Of a stretch of 64,000 nucleotides of DNA, positions 1-10,161 are shown piece after piece. Where the stretch lies: contig CM051513.1 of the NCBI GenBank assembly GCA_028015205.1, forward strand, positions 43,218,841-43,282,840, given 5' to 3'. The notes beneath the pieces were generated by a model. The model searched no databases, was not told the origin of the DNA, and saw only the letters and a list, made by a program, of their open reading frames with translations. The stretch comes from Mytilisepta virgata. Taxonomy: Eukaryota; Mollusca; Bivalvia; Mytilida; Mytilidae. Positions within the stretch are counted from its first letter, which is position 1. Every line of letters begins with the position of its first letter. The position numbers were made by a program, and so were the translations under genes.

Positions 1-59
1 ATGTAAATCGGTCGATAAAAAGTCAACTTCCTCCAGGAGTACCAACTATTCAAAGTTGA

Positions 60-551
60 ACAACGGCTAGTCGGTGCCATCATGTTTTAGAGAGAAATCG
101 ACAAAGTCTTTTTGAAAGGGTCGACATAAATGAGCCTTCATGTGATAGGCAAAGTGTAAATGTATGTAATGAGTTGCAAATGTTCCGACGTTAAATCCGT
201 GCTTCACGTTGGCTGGATGACACGGATCATATTTGTCCCCTTAAATCTATCACCAATGAAAAACTTCATCCCAATTTAGTTAATATTGTTTATGAAAGCA
301 GGGCTAACTACAATGCTTTCCTTCAGCACGAAAAAGATGCAGATGTATTACCTATATTTGTTACAATGGAAGACGAGGTCAAATACAATGATGGGAATAA
401 CTGGACTATAGCTAAATTGAAAAAAGAAATCATCAAAGCTATTGACTCAATAGATGTCCAATGCAATTTTGATGGACCCAGTAGCAGCAGTCCATTCTTT
501 TTGTCCTTGGGGTTTTATACCCAAGGCAATATGAAGTTTCTGTTTCTATAG
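60..551 (+). pseudogene. Unrecognised plus-strand coding fragment with one in-frame stop
   Basis: The frame is open from about position 60 to 551 except for a TAA at 192-194. The conceptual protein has a normal mixed composition, with segments such as DDTDHICPLK, ESRANYNAF and NNWTIAKLKKEI, which argues for real or recently real coding sequence. No family is recognised. The gene probably begins left of the window. The last ~110 bases overlap a minus-strand exon in antisense, so the true end may be an unseen splice donor before 439. It could be a decayed duplicate or a retroelement fragment. Confidence 0.35.
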
Positions 552-831
552 AACATATCCTACAAGCCTTCTTATTCAACTTTGGCTTGGGTGTGGGTAT
601 AACAGCCTGCAGTGTAGGGACTATTCTCCTTACAGGACTGGCTGGTACTGGGTACCGACTCGAAGCAGATGTATCATTATCTCCTGAATTATCAGGGACA
701 GGAGCAGGAACAGGGTCATCTAGGGCGGTTTCGAGTCCTTCCGATACATACACTGTTGTTTTTCCCTGTTCCCAGGTTGGTAAAATATTTAACTTTATCT
801 TGCACTTTGTCTGGATCTCAAGCACCATTGC
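439..831 (-). CDS. C-terminal exon of a Cys-rich (PHD-like) protein
   Basis: Read on the minus strand, a pyrimidine-rich tract ending TATATTGTAG (a good splice acceptor) is followed by about 129 open codons ending in TGA at 439. The first half is low-complexity and rich in Pro, Ser and Asp. The end contains CRICSIETETSYC and DCCYWVHQNC, a Cys/His layout like the second half of a PHD or related zinc-binding finger. It would be the last exon of a minus-strand gene whose upstream exon may lie at 1054-1254. The family assignment is inferred from cysteine spacing only. Confidence 0.5.
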   Translation of the reverse strand, partial: AMVLEIQTKCKIKLNILPTWEQGKTTVYVSEGLETALDDPVPAPVPDNSGDNDTSASSRYPVPASPVRRIVPTLQAVIPTPKPKLNKKACRICSIETETSYCLGYKTPRTKRMDCCYWVHQNCIGHLLSQ

Positions 832-1053
832 CTACAATATAAAAAAAAAGTTCAATAATTATTAGATAAATGTTCTATGATAAAATTTCAGCAAGATAGG
901 TAAATCTTTACTAAAGGTTATATTTCATGATTTTCGTGGTGTCGCTGTTTTGCGAGTTGCATAAAAAGATATGAGATGAAAAAAAAAACAATGCAACATA
1001 TAAAAACGAAAACAAGTAACGCAACTGAAAAAAAAAAATACGGAAAAAGAACA
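832..1053. other. AT-rich spacer, no gene seen
   Basis: This short AT-rich stretch has several poly-A runs. If the two flanking minus-strand exons belong together, it is their intron. Confidence 0.4.
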
Positions 1054-1254
1054 TTAACACATGAAATAGAACGGAACGAAAAATACCGCCACTTTCAGTG
1101 ATGTTGAACGTCTGCTATTGGTAGACCTTCTGTTGGCTGCTTTCTCAATTAAAGAAATTTCCTTTTTGTTAGATTTTCTCTGTCCATCAGAGCTTTTAAG
1201 TTTCGCTAACTCTTGTTTTAACTTTTCGTAGTAAGCCATTTCAGTAACAAGCAT
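1054..1254 (-). CDS. Possible upstream exon of the minus-strand Cys-rich gene
   Basis: The minus strand encodes a charged, Lys/Arg/Ser-rich segment starting MAYYEKLKQELAKLK and running through EISLIEKAANRR. Codon use looks coding. A donor is not clear: a GT follows TCACTGAAA near 1097, but its context is weak. Placing it in the same gene as 439-831 rests on strand and spacing only. Confidence 0.3.
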   Translation of the reverse strand: MLVTEMAYYEKLKQELAKLKSSDGQRKSNKKEISLIEKAANRRSTNSRRSTSLKVAVFFVPFYFMC

Positions 1255-1431
1255 AAACTAAAGTTTCAGAATGATCAAAGCTTTTTGAGATCAAAGGTGA
1301 ATGTAGGACAGAGCTAGGATAATTTCTCCATTTGCCCTCTCATTTTTATGCTCTGATAAGGATAGTCATTAGCGAAAGGGGCATATTGTCACGGGCCTTG
1401 TGCGCATGTACCTATACATCCATATCTCAGG

Positions 1432-2626
1432 CCCCCGTGTGGGTCCGGGGACACAATAGAATAGGCCCACAGCTCCTCGGCTTGGCGTAAGAGGCCCCTG
1501 AAGAGGCGACATGTTTGCCGTGTGTCGCAAACCCGTGTCGGTAATAGGGAGTGTTCCTGGATGGCCGGAAAAACGGTTCCGATCACCATTTGGGGCACAA
1601 TCTTTACCTAGACGGGAGGCCGGATGGACCCGATTCGGTTAATCGGCTGGTCACATCAATCCCTTTATAATAGTTAAGATCTTATTTTTTTCCTTAAAAT
1701 TTGGTTAACATAATTCTTAAATTCCTGATTTATTGGATTGGTGTTGGCTTATGGGTCAAACCTCAACAGGCTCAAATATTTAACTTTAGATAACCTATTT
1801 ATTATTTTTTGTTGCTTTATTTTATTCTTTTCCTCAAAATTCATAAGCAAGTTAATTATTCTGTTTAGTTTTAATATTATCAACTTTACTAATTTCGGAC
1901 TATATTAAAATCATGTATTTAAACCTTTAATATACAAATATGTTTTACGTCTGTGGCAGTCCCGGTGGGATTTGCTTACAGACAATAAATTACATTCTAT
2001 AGAGCCAACTGTTGGCAAGAATGTTTGTTTCTTCGGCAGAAGCCGTAGAGACCAAGTTGTTTTAACTAGATGTCGCATTGGCCACACAAGGACGACTCAT
2101 TCTTTTATTTTAGAGAATGAGCCGCCTCCTGAATGTATACCTTGCCAATGTCGACACAGTATTAGACATCTTTTAATTGACTGTGTAGATAAATCCGACA
2201 TTATTTGTCGGTACTACACAGTCAACAATATGAAAGATTTGTTTACAAAGGTTGCTGGCAACCGTATTTTACAATATTTGAAGGACGTGGGACTATATTC
2301 GAGAATATAGTCTGACTGTATTCCTGATTATAGTCCTGAACCATAATTTTAATTTGTTATATGGTGTAACTGATTTTATTTCACTGTTTGTATTTATGTG
2401 ATAGCGTTTCTGTGATATTATTCAAGTCTGTGATATTGTTAAATGTTTTGTAACGTTTTGTCTGATATTTGTTTTTTATTGTTAATACTGCCATATCTTA
2501 CTTGTAAATAGTCTATTGGTTTTAGATGTTATGTTAAATTTTAACAACTTCCATTCAAATTAGTTCTCGCCGTGATATTGGCTGCAATATCGCCAGCTCG
2601 GCGTTAAAACATATTCAATCAATCAA
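1432..2626 (+). mobile_element. Internally deleted AATC-tail LINE copy with target-site duplication
   Basis: The left part (about 1432-1900) matches the 5'UTR of the full-length copies at 40521 and 53525. At about 1914 it jumps directly to the last ~400 coding bases of ORF2, then the 3'UTR, the hairpin and an (AATC)n tail. The same 14 bases, ATCCATATCTCAGG, occur at 1418-1431 and 2626-2639, so this is one insertion of about 1.2 kb that lacks ORF1, endonuclease and reverse transcriptase. It must have been mobilised in trans or deleted after insertion. Confidence 0.88.
1914..2310 (+). pseudogene. ORF2 C-terminal remnant (post-RNase H Cys/His region)
   Basis: This segment encodes only the end of ORF2, including TRCRIGHTRTTHSF and the zinc-like IPCQCRHSIRHLLIDC, and stops at TAG 2308-2310. 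It aligns residue by residue with the C-terminus of the ORF2 ending at 46940. It holds no catalytic domain. Confidence 0.8.
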
Positions 2627-2639
2627 TCCATATCTCAGG

Positions 2640-2929
2640 TATAAGACGTGGTAATTGAGCATTGATACTTCACCTTATTGGTCCGGGTAGCCAATCAAAA
2701 CAGGAGGTGGCAGAAAATTATATATTTTTTTTTGGGTATACATTGGTATTTTTTTTGGCGGGGGGGGGAATTATGTGATTTTTGGGGTATACATAGGTAT
2801 ATGTGGGGAATATTTCTTTCCTCTTTGGGGTCTCTCTTTTAGACAACTATTTTTTGGGGGTGATTTGAGAAAGTACTATTTTGGGGGGGGGGTTAAATTT
2901 TTTTTCATGGACCACCCTAGCTACAGTTG
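2640..2929. other. G/T-rich low-complexity spacer
   Basis: No gene was seen. The stretch contains repeated GGGGTATACAT phrases and several runs of eight to ten G or T. It lies between the LINE target-site copy and the tRNA-derived SINE. Confidence 0.4.
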
Positions 2930-3158
2930 ATATTGGAAATTACCCCCTCCTCCCTTGGCTCCCGACCGCTCCCTCTCAGTCTCAGTTTTCCTCGCTCAAT
3001 AGCTGTCCAACGCCCAAAACTGAGAAAATAATTCATCATTCTCTCAGCAGTGTAACAGGAGAGCATGAAACTCAACAAAATTGCAATTCCGGAACCGGGG
3101 ATCCAACCCGGGACCTTAACCACACTGGCCAGCGACCTAACCGAGTGAGCTAAAGAAT
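2930..3158 (-). mobile_element. tRNA-derived SINE-like repeat
   Basis: On the minus strand, starting near 3158, the sequence reads like a degenerate tRNA: TTTAGCTCACTCGGTTAGG resembles a pol III A box region, and CCCGGGTTGGATCCCCGG resembles a B box and T arm about 30 bases on. An unrelated body follows toward 2930. It is too degenerate for a functional tRNA gene. The far boundary is uncertain. Confidence 0.55.
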
Positions 3159-4189
3159 TAATCCGATAGCTCCATCGATTTACTGGCTATTTACATATAC
3201 TACCTATTAGAACGCAGGCAGGCTCTGCTGCCACAGCAGTATACTTATATATCATTACATCCGTATAGAATCATATCTAAAGTTTTAAAAATGAAAGACG
3301 TAAAAATACTACCCCCCCCCCCCTTTTTTCGGACCACGTGTCTCTCATGTTGTTATTCTGTTCACGTGACTTTGAAGGCGGTCTCTGAAGGAAAATTTTA
3401 AACAACATCAGATCGAATAGACAATGTTTCCGCATAAAAATTATGATGGGAGCGTAGACAAAAACTGGTAAAAAGGTAGGATTTAGTTCGTACAATTCTG
3501 CACATATAGCTTAATACAGGAAAAATTACCGACAGACCTTCTTTGACCAAAGTGAAAAGTGAAAAGGAAGTTGATATGCCCCTTATGAACAGGAAAAAAG
3601 TATGCCGATCTTTGTGCTGGTGGACCCTAGGTCCCCGAGGGTATTCGCCAACCCAGTCGTCAGACTTGTCTGACATGATTATTCATTGATTTGTTCAGAA
3701 ATTACCAGTATTTAGCAAAATTCAAAAATAATAGAAATACTAAGGGTTCATTCCTTGTATTGCACATGGTAGATCTCCTTATTCATTGATTTGTTACAGA
3801 AATTACCAGTATTTAGCAAAATTCAAAAATAATAGAAATACTAAGGGTTCATTCCTTGTATTGCACATGGTAGATCTCCTTAGCTGAAATTTGGCTTCCT
3901 ATTTCGGTATTTTTGGTTCAGTACTTCTTGTTTAATATAAGTTTGGTTTTTGGTCTTCCAAATGTTTCGGTTTTAATGCTGCTGATGAGAGGTAACTCCT
4001 TGAAACGCGTCGTATACAGCATAGTATAAATTTACAATATCTAATATAAGTATCTTTGGATTGTTATTTTGGTAATGCCGATGGTTGAAGAAGTCGCAAA
4101 GTTGTTGAATTCGACAATCCTTGCGTTACGGAATTCAACAACGTTGTCGAATTCGAAATAATTTGTTGTCCAATTCCGCGTTTGCTTTT
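3159..4189. other. Gene-free stretch left of the duplication
   Basis: No supported gene was found. It holds a poly-C run near 3311-3324, the 100-bp tandem duplication annotated separately, and a small inverted repeat built on GTTGAATTC near 4105-4155, just left of where the large duplication begins. Confidence 0.4.
3680..3880. repeat. 100-bp tandem duplication (two units)
   Basis: The segment from TTCATTGATTTGTT to GGTAGATCTCCTT occurs at 3680-3779 and again at 3780-3880, with a single inserted base in the second unit. The near-identity indicates a young event. Confidence 0.9.
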
Positions 4190-4416
4190 TCCCCGGTTTG
4201 AATGATACTCCTTTGATCCATTACGAGTCAAAAGATATCACAGGAGCTATATTATTGTAGTTAATATTTACCCAGGTAGATTTTTGCGTTTAGGTTCAAT
4301 TTTCAGAAACCTAGGGTGCGTTCGGTTGGCTGGTTCGGAATGCTCTGAACCTTCAGGACTCGCCGGAAGTTGAATAAAACAGATTGGAATTGTGTTCTGA
4401 ACTAATTCCTCGTGTT

Positions 4417-4417
<1 letters not shown>

Positions 4418-4447
<30 letters not shown>

Positions 4448-4451
4448 AAAG
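4418..4451. repeat. Poly-C / poly-A homopolymer tract
   Basis: About nineteen C are followed by about thirteen A. Duplication copy 2 has only CCCCCCAAAAAG at the equivalent place near 49966, so the tract is unstable. Confidence 0.85.
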
Positions 4452-5879
4452 TAGTGCTGACAGAATTCAAAATGGCGTCTAAGGGAGTAGAAGGGTAAAT
4501 TACAAAACGATATAAAGCTTTCATGTCTTCAGAAGAACCAAGAAAATGCTGTTGTGATGTGTATTTAATAATGACTACCACCAAAAACATTTTTATTAAT
4601 TTTTATGGAAATCATAGCACAAATAGCGACGATTTTACAATTTAAACAGGTCAACCAACTTTACACTACACGAAATATCCATTTGTCAACGCACATATCT
4701 TCCTATGGATAAGGGAGCAACCATTCAACTTTAAATAGAATGGGGGGAGGGGTTCAAGCAGATGACAAAAAGAAATATTCTAAATCCAGATTATCCCCAT
4801 ACCTTATAGCGTTAGATTTTGAAAAATATATTTATTTGATAGAGTCAACATCTTAAATTTGGAGAGAAAAAAAATGTTCCCACTCCTACAAAAAACAATA
4901 TAAACCTCTCTTTGAAGTAAAATGGTTTGTGGGCAGGGGGGTACAGTTTGTAAATTTATCTTAAGAAACACATCACGTCAGGGTACCAAAATCGCCCAGT
5001 GCACCCATGTCATCCACTCCCATTTTTTTTTGGTGCCGATTAGAGAAAATTTGTGGCTTTAAAAGGCAGGGATGAATTTTGTGCACTAAAGTCTCTTCAC
5101 TAACTGGACAATTTGGGTTCCCCTAAAAAATCACGGATTCACGCCACCTTTGAGTCGTTGATGGCAGAAAATCAATATATGCACGCCAAACGTATGTGTG
5201 ATAAACACTTGTGTAGTCTTCTTGTTCCAAAATAAAAATTAACAATGATGTTGCAATAGTTTCTTTGCAATGGTTCAAAACCATCCCCAAACTGGTGATT
5301 TGGGTATCCCAACTTTATGGTAAGGGTTAGGGCTAGGGTTGGTTTTTATCAGAAAAACTAATATATGTTTTCCTGGATAATTTTGACATAAGGCTTGACC
5401 ATGAATAACCTAGGCCTAGGGGGAGGGGCCAAATTTTATATTCAGTTTTTGAAAGCTATCAAATATTTTTTTCATATTAATTTAACATTTGGCCACAATA
5501 TTTGCTTTCCCTGAGACTTCAGTTGGATCCCTCCTAATTATATATAAGCAGGTTAAATTGTAGATCTGTTGCAGAAAGAAATCAATTAATGTCACACCAT
5601 ACATATGAGTAGGAATATGTTTTGTACATTTATACAATATGAAATTGGAAGATTGCTTTGGTTTAAATATTTAAACAGTGGGAGACGTGGCAATCGGTGA
5701 CAACTCCCCAACCAAAACCAAAGTATACAGATATATGCTATCATAGGTCACAGTATAGGCTGTCAGCCTTCAACTTGGAGCATTGACTGAAAAGTCACAT
5801 TGTTACTTGCTGTATATGTACATAATATATAAAATTATAACTATATATTTGATCTTTGTTGTCATTTCTTTCAATACAG
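4452..5879. other. Non-coding part of duplication copy 1
   Basis: No gene was seen. The sequence aligns with 49980-51180. Several short microsatellite-like runs are present. It ends in a T-rich splice acceptor (TTTCTTTCAATACAG) before the exon at 5880. Confidence 0.5.
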
Positions 5880-5963
5880 GAAGAAATTAGTGTATTGCAC
5901 TATTGACAATATTAAGTACTCAGTATATGTAGACAGTAGTACAAACCGTGATCTGAACTACTT
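5880..5963 (+). pseudogene. Exon 1 of duplicated unrecognised gene, splice donor deleted
   Basis: The acceptor TTTCAATACAG is followed by codons for KKLVYCTIDNIKYSVYVDSS. The paralogous exon at 51181-51266 ends TCAAATG|GTAAGT. Here about 24 bases including that donor are missing, and coding runs straight into what is intron in copy 2. Correct splicing to the next exon is therefore unlikely and this copy is probably non-functional. The family is not recognised. Confidence 0.6.
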
Positions 5964-6011
5964 TAGGTACACTACAGACAAAAATGTTGCCATCAGAACG
6001 ATTCTTAATTA

Positions 6012-6200
6012 TATATATATTCTATATAGAAAGATGTAGTATGATTGCCAATGAGACAATTAGACAATTGTCCACCAAACGTGACCAAAGTTCAAATGAA
6101 GTGGATGATCACTATAATATACCGTTGGTAATAATAGGATATACAACCTTCAACAATGAGAAAAAACCTACAACATAGTTTGCTATAAAGGCCCAACATG
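6012..6200 (+). repeat. High-copy dispersed repeat, divergent copy
   Basis: It contains the conserved words AGATG(T/G)..TATGATTGCCAATGAG, ACCTTCAACAATGAG and GCTATAAAGGCCC in the same order and spacing as the better copies at 22448 and 24041. It is duplicated with its surroundings at 51363. Confidence 0.7.
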
Positions 6201-6581
6201 AAAAATTTAAAATTGAGCAAATTAAACATGATTTAATTCAAAACAATCTAATTACAGCAACCAAGAATAAAAAAAAAAAATAGCGAGTGGGAGATTTAAT
6301 TTTAATTAGATTGAATTTAAAACAAAACAAATTAGGAAAAACAAATATGAGAGACATGAAACAATAACCACTTAAGGTACAAGCTCATGACTTGGGACAG
6401 GGAGGCACACAAATAATGTGGAGAGATTAAACATGTTTGCTAAAATTACTTGGTAAAAGCTAGATGTCTATAGACATGATAGGTACTACAGAATTGATTA
6501 AATGTCAACTAAATATGACTTTTTTGACAAGAGTATCATTATATTATTTGAGCTAAATCCCTGAAAATATTAGAAACCAAA

Positions 6582-6582
6582 A

Positions 6583-6631
<49 letters not shown>
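6582..6631. repeat. (TA)n microsatellite
   Basis: About 24 TA dinucleotides occur here. The equivalent position in duplication copy 2 (51913-51940) is much shorter and interrupted. Confidence 0.9.
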
Positions 6632-6632
<1 letters not shown>

Positions 6633-6769
6633 GAAAGGTATTAATCTCTATAAACACTAATTGCACTTTAAGGTATCCGGACCATAATAGATAATAATCG
6701 AAAATTGTATCTCTTTTTGACCGTGAATGGCTTAACCAAACAGTTTAAACCTGGAATTTTGTATATATA

Positions 6770-8303
6770 CTGAACCGCAAAAGAAACGTCGCTTTTTCAA
6801 AATGTTAGCAAAAGTCAAAATAAATATTAATTAATGATTTTTGTATAATCAGTATTACGATTACATCACCAGGTAAGATTAAATTACCTGTGAATTAAAT
6901 TTTCGGTTGAACAATTTTCAGTTGATATCGTAGAGCGACCGTACCTAAAACCGCTCGTGGGACACACTTGGCGGTAATTTTTCTTAAATCTTAAATGTTC
7001 GTGAAATTCATGCTCCTTTATGGGTATAAAAGGCCGGAGAAAATTAAAGAGTGTTAGTATCAGTGTTGACACAGAAGCTATGCCACGTCTGACTCCACAA
7101 CAGAGAGAACAGGCCATTGGTCGATTGGATGCTGGGCAATCTGCCAGAGTTATTGCCAACGACTTCAACTGTGCTGTTCGAACAATTGAACGTCTACGGA
7201 CACGGTACAATGCAACAAACAGCACAAATGACCGTCCACGGAGTGGTAGATCCCAAGTCACTACCCCTAGACAGAATAGAGGCATTGTTCGTCACCATTT
7301 GATGAATCGGTTCACCCCAGCTGCCGAAACTGCCAGAAACACTGTTGGAACACATGGACGACCCATAAGTGATGATACGGTTCGTCGGCGATTAGCTGCT
7401 AGAAACACGAGATGTCGCCGTCCAGCAAGAGGACCTATTCTTACTCCTCGACACCGTCAAGCTCGTCTTCAGTGGGCCACTCAGCGACAGAATTGGCGAA
7501 ATCGACAACGGCGTAACATCATCTTCTCTGACGAAAGCCGTTACTGCATTTCAACAGCCGATGGCAGAACCAGAGTGTGGAGAAGACGCGGGGAACGTTA
7601 CGAAGACAGCTGCATTCTGGAAACAGACGCGTGGGGAGGACCTAGCATCATGGTATGGGGTGGAATCGGCCTTAACGTTAAACTTGGTCCAGTCATCTTT
7701 CAGAACCTTGGCCCAGGCAGAGGAAATGGCCCAACAGCTGCCCGTTACATCGACCAAGTCTGGACACCCCATGTTCAGCCCCATTTCGCACGTCATCAAA
7801 ACAAGACTTTCCAACAGGACAATGCACGTGCGCATACCGCAAGAGCCACAAGAGAATTCCTACAGCAGAATAACATTAATGTTATGGATTGGCCGGCTTT
7901 GAGTCCAGATTTAAACCCTATTGAACATTTATGGGACTAAGTTCAAAGACGGTTGAATAATGAGCAGCCAAGTCCGACAACTGCAGCTGAACTTTCACAA
8001 GCGTTTCAGAGAGTATGGGCACGTATTCCGATGGCGTTTATTAATCGGCTCATCAACTCCATGTACCGAAGATGTGCCGCAGTAATTGGTGCCGGTGGAG
8101 GACACGTTATTAACGGACGTGGGAGCACAGCATTGAAAACATGTGACGTTGCGACAATTGTGACGGTTTTGTGAACATTGTAACCAAAAGACTGTAAATC
8201 ATTCATTAAATTTGGTAAAAATTAATTTAAAATATATAAATGTCACTTTGAAATAAATGTATGTGAACATGTCATTTTGTGCGACGTTTCTTTTGCGGTT
8301 CAG
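6770..8303 (+). mobile_element. Tc1/mariner-superfamily transposon (DD34E), nested
   Basis: Perfect 23-bp terminal inverted repeats begin CTGAACCGCAAAAGAAACG (6770-6792) and mirror 8281-8303, flanked by TA on both sides. The element is 1,534 bp and carries one transposase frame. It sits inside the non-coding TTAA element, so it inserted later. Confidence 0.92.
7080..8174 (+). pseudogene. Tc1-like transposase with one premature stop
   Basis: From ATG 7080 the frame runs 364 codons with a single internal stop, TAA 7938-7940. The N-terminus (MPRLTPQQREQAIGRLDAG) is a helix-turn-helix of the paired-like type. The catalytic triad is visible as FSDES, FQQDNARAH and SPDLNPIEHLWD, with exactly 34 residues between the second Asp and the Glu (DD34E). 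The stop lies just after WD in the WDxVQRR motif, and a C-to-T change of CAA would explain it. An upstream in-frame ATG at 7020 is less likely, because the family starts near the paired domain. All three catalytic residues precede the stop. Confidence 0.9.
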
Positions 8304-8486
8304 TATATATTTTTCTCAAGTTGAAACACACTTTGTTGCTTATATGCAGAGTCTGTAAAAATAAGTTAGTTATATTGGCATTTCCGAAGTTTGCCGATAA
8401 TTACCGAAGTCATTTCAATTGCGTTATATGGAACATCCGGGAACTTTTAAATAATCATGTGGTCATTTATGGTCCGGATACCTTAA

Positions 8487-9044
8487 AAAGTGCCAAGACC
8501 AGCCAGGGGCAGAGCTTTGAATTAACATGATTAGAGAAACGTACAAATACTATTTGATTATTAGGATGAGTTTAAAAAAATCCTTAACATTTGGCCATTG
8601 AAAAGTGAATGCTGGTTTCCACTAACATGTGAAAATTATCAAGGCCCGGCAGGCAGGAACAACTTTTTATTTTTATTTTTTTGTGTGTGAAAAATCAGTT
8701 TTGTTCTACAGAGAATGTTGTTGTTGACCTGTAATTAATGTTTGTTTCACACTCTATATTCATGATAGTGTTGTATAATCTATGTGAAACTGAAGGAATG
8801 AGAATTGAGCAATGTTGAAACACTTTTCAGAGATTATCAGACAATTTCAAAAAGCATCATTGATAATTGTCAATAGAAACCAAAGCAACCCTTTTTTTCA
8901 TCTGCAAAAAAATAAAAATAAATAGAATTGACCCGGCAGGTTTAGAGGAAACCAACAACCTTTTTTGCATGGCCTTTGTATAAGAAATAAGTTAAAAATT
9001 TGTTTTGATTAAAATGGAAAAAAACCATAAATTTTATGCTTCAG
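8487..9044. other. Intron-like sequence of duplication copy 1
   Basis: The stretch matches 51987-52978 apart from the ~407 bp element found only in copy 2. No gene was seen. A possible alternative start ATG (9014) precedes the exon at 9045. Confidence 0.45.
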
Positions 9045-9143
9045 ATCCATTGGTAAAAGCACAGTCACAGAAGATTGTCATAGATGCTGTTAAAGCAACC
9101 CCAAATAACAATAATGAAGTCAAAGATAAAGATGAACAGGAAG
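9045..9143 (+). CDS. Exon 2 of duplicated unrecognised gene (copy 1)
   Basis: The acceptor TTTTATGCTTCAG is followed by 99 bases encoding DPLVKAQSQKIVIDAVKA and an Asn/Lys/Asp/Glu-rich end, then the donor GAAG|GTATTTC. It starts and ends in phase 1, matching the exon before (as preserved at 51266) and after (13100). Alternatively the reading could begin at ATG 9014 as a first exon. The domain is not recognised. Confidence 0.5.
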
Positions 9144-9211
9144 GTATTTCATATTTTTTTCCATTTCAATATACATTTACATTTTTCATTGTTTGTCTGA
9201 TCAATATTAAA

Positions 9212-9355
9212 AAGATGTGGTATGATTGCCAATGACACAACTCTTCACAAGAGACCAAATGGCACAGAAGTTAACAAATATAGGTCACTGTACGGCCTTC
9301 AACAATGAGCAAAGCCCATACCACATAGGCAGCTATAACAGGCCCCGAAATGACA
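9212..9355 (+). repeat. High-copy dispersed repeat
   Basis: This copy has the words GATGTGGTATGATTGCCAAT, CTCTTCACAAGAGACC, CGGCCTTCAACAATGAGC and GGCCCCGAAATGACAAA. It lies just inside the intron after the exon ending at 9143 and is duplicated at 53150. Confidence 0.85.
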
Positions 9356-10161
9356 AAGTATACATTTATTTTGTGATAACTTATGGTGAAAAAGAAAGAA
9401 ATAATTTGATTTATTTTTTTGTTAAAAACGGAAAAAATCCTATATCATAGATATACATGTATCTATTAGGCACGAACCATTTGATTTACTGGTGTTTGCC
9501 CGAGTTTGCCCAAAGTTCACGTCTCAGTCAGAAATGTTTTTCAATATAGTTAATACAAAAAAGTTAACACATGCATGTAATTTTTATGGTTCTGATAAAT
9601 TTAAATATTTAATGAACTGTTCTGAGACTGTTGATGTTCTCAACAGATTTCAGATAACTGCGCAATATTTTTTGTCTTTTATTTGTTATATGTGCCAACA
9701 TTGTTTCTTTTTTCTCTATGTTATTATTAAATTTGTATCTCAGCGATGATCCGTTTGGACTGGATTTTATACTGAATAAAATAAGTTACAGTAGTAAATT
9801 TAGATGAGTACTGAGTAGGAAAATAATCCCCTCCCCCTTTTCCCCCTGATAATTTTATTCAACTTTTAATTCGCAGTTTTTAGGACGTGATATATAAAAT
9901 TAATAGAAAAAAAATAATATTCAGTGCAAACAATAAAAAAACCTAAATCATGTACCAAAGCGCCTGTGAAGTAAAGTTGAATAAAATTATGCATTGTGTC
10001 AACTCAATGTGTGTATTGCATTCAAAAGTTCATTCAATGAATCATTGTTTTACAAGTTTTATGCAATGCGTTTATAATATAAAATATTTGGCGTACGTTA
10101 GAAATGATAGCAATGGGAAAACAGGTATTAAATTAATGCTATCGTCTTCTAACATAGGCAG
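9356..10161. other. Intron-like AT-rich stretch with the empty site for LINE C
   Basis: No gene was seen. Around 9609-9620 the sequence TTAATGAACTG corresponds to the target where LINE C inserted in copy 2 (ATAATGAACT at 53515 and 59849). About 22 bases just left of it are missing from copy 2. Confidence 0.55.

Larger units (their letters stand above)
6672..8482. mobile_element. TTAA-flanked TIR element hosting a nested Tc1 transposon
   Basis: The ends are perfect 16-bp inverted repeats, GGTATCCGGACCATAA at 6672-6687 and its complement at 8467-8482, flanked by TTAA (6668-6671 and 8483-8486). The paralogous site in duplication copy 2, near 51980, reads TTGCACTTTAAAAAGT with a single TTAA: a perfect empty site. 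Without the nested Tc1 the element is about 275 bp and non-coding, so it is a MITE. TTAA target use suggests piggyBac-like or Kolobok-like mobilisation, but the terminal sequence alone does not decide. Confidence 0.88.

Noticed and set aside
1389..1598. Short minus-strand ORF in the LINE leader, repeated at 40488 and 53493
   Set aside because: It recurs only because the leader recurs. It is antisense to the element, and no start context or domain supports it.
2881..3153. 90-codon plus-strand ORF in the G-rich and SINE region
   Set aside because: It is low complexity and antisense to the tRNA-derived SINE.
3085..3158. tRNA gene on the minus strand
   Set aside because: The A- and B-box-like parts are degenerate, a clean cloverleaf cannot be drawn by eye, and an unrelated body follows. 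A tRNA-derived SINE explains it better.
4402..4590. Minus-strand ORF with a poly-Gly end (and its duplicate at 49816)
   Set aside because: The Gly run is the poly-C tract read in antisense. The frame is not preserved between the duplication copies.
5315..5345. Interstitial telomere sequence (GGGTTAGGGCTAGGG)
   Set aside because: Only two to three imperfect units are present, here and in the duplicate at 50810. This is not a telomeric tract.
7551..7902. ORFs on both strands inside the Tc1 transposase
   Set aside because: They are out-of-frame shadows of the DD34E transposase.
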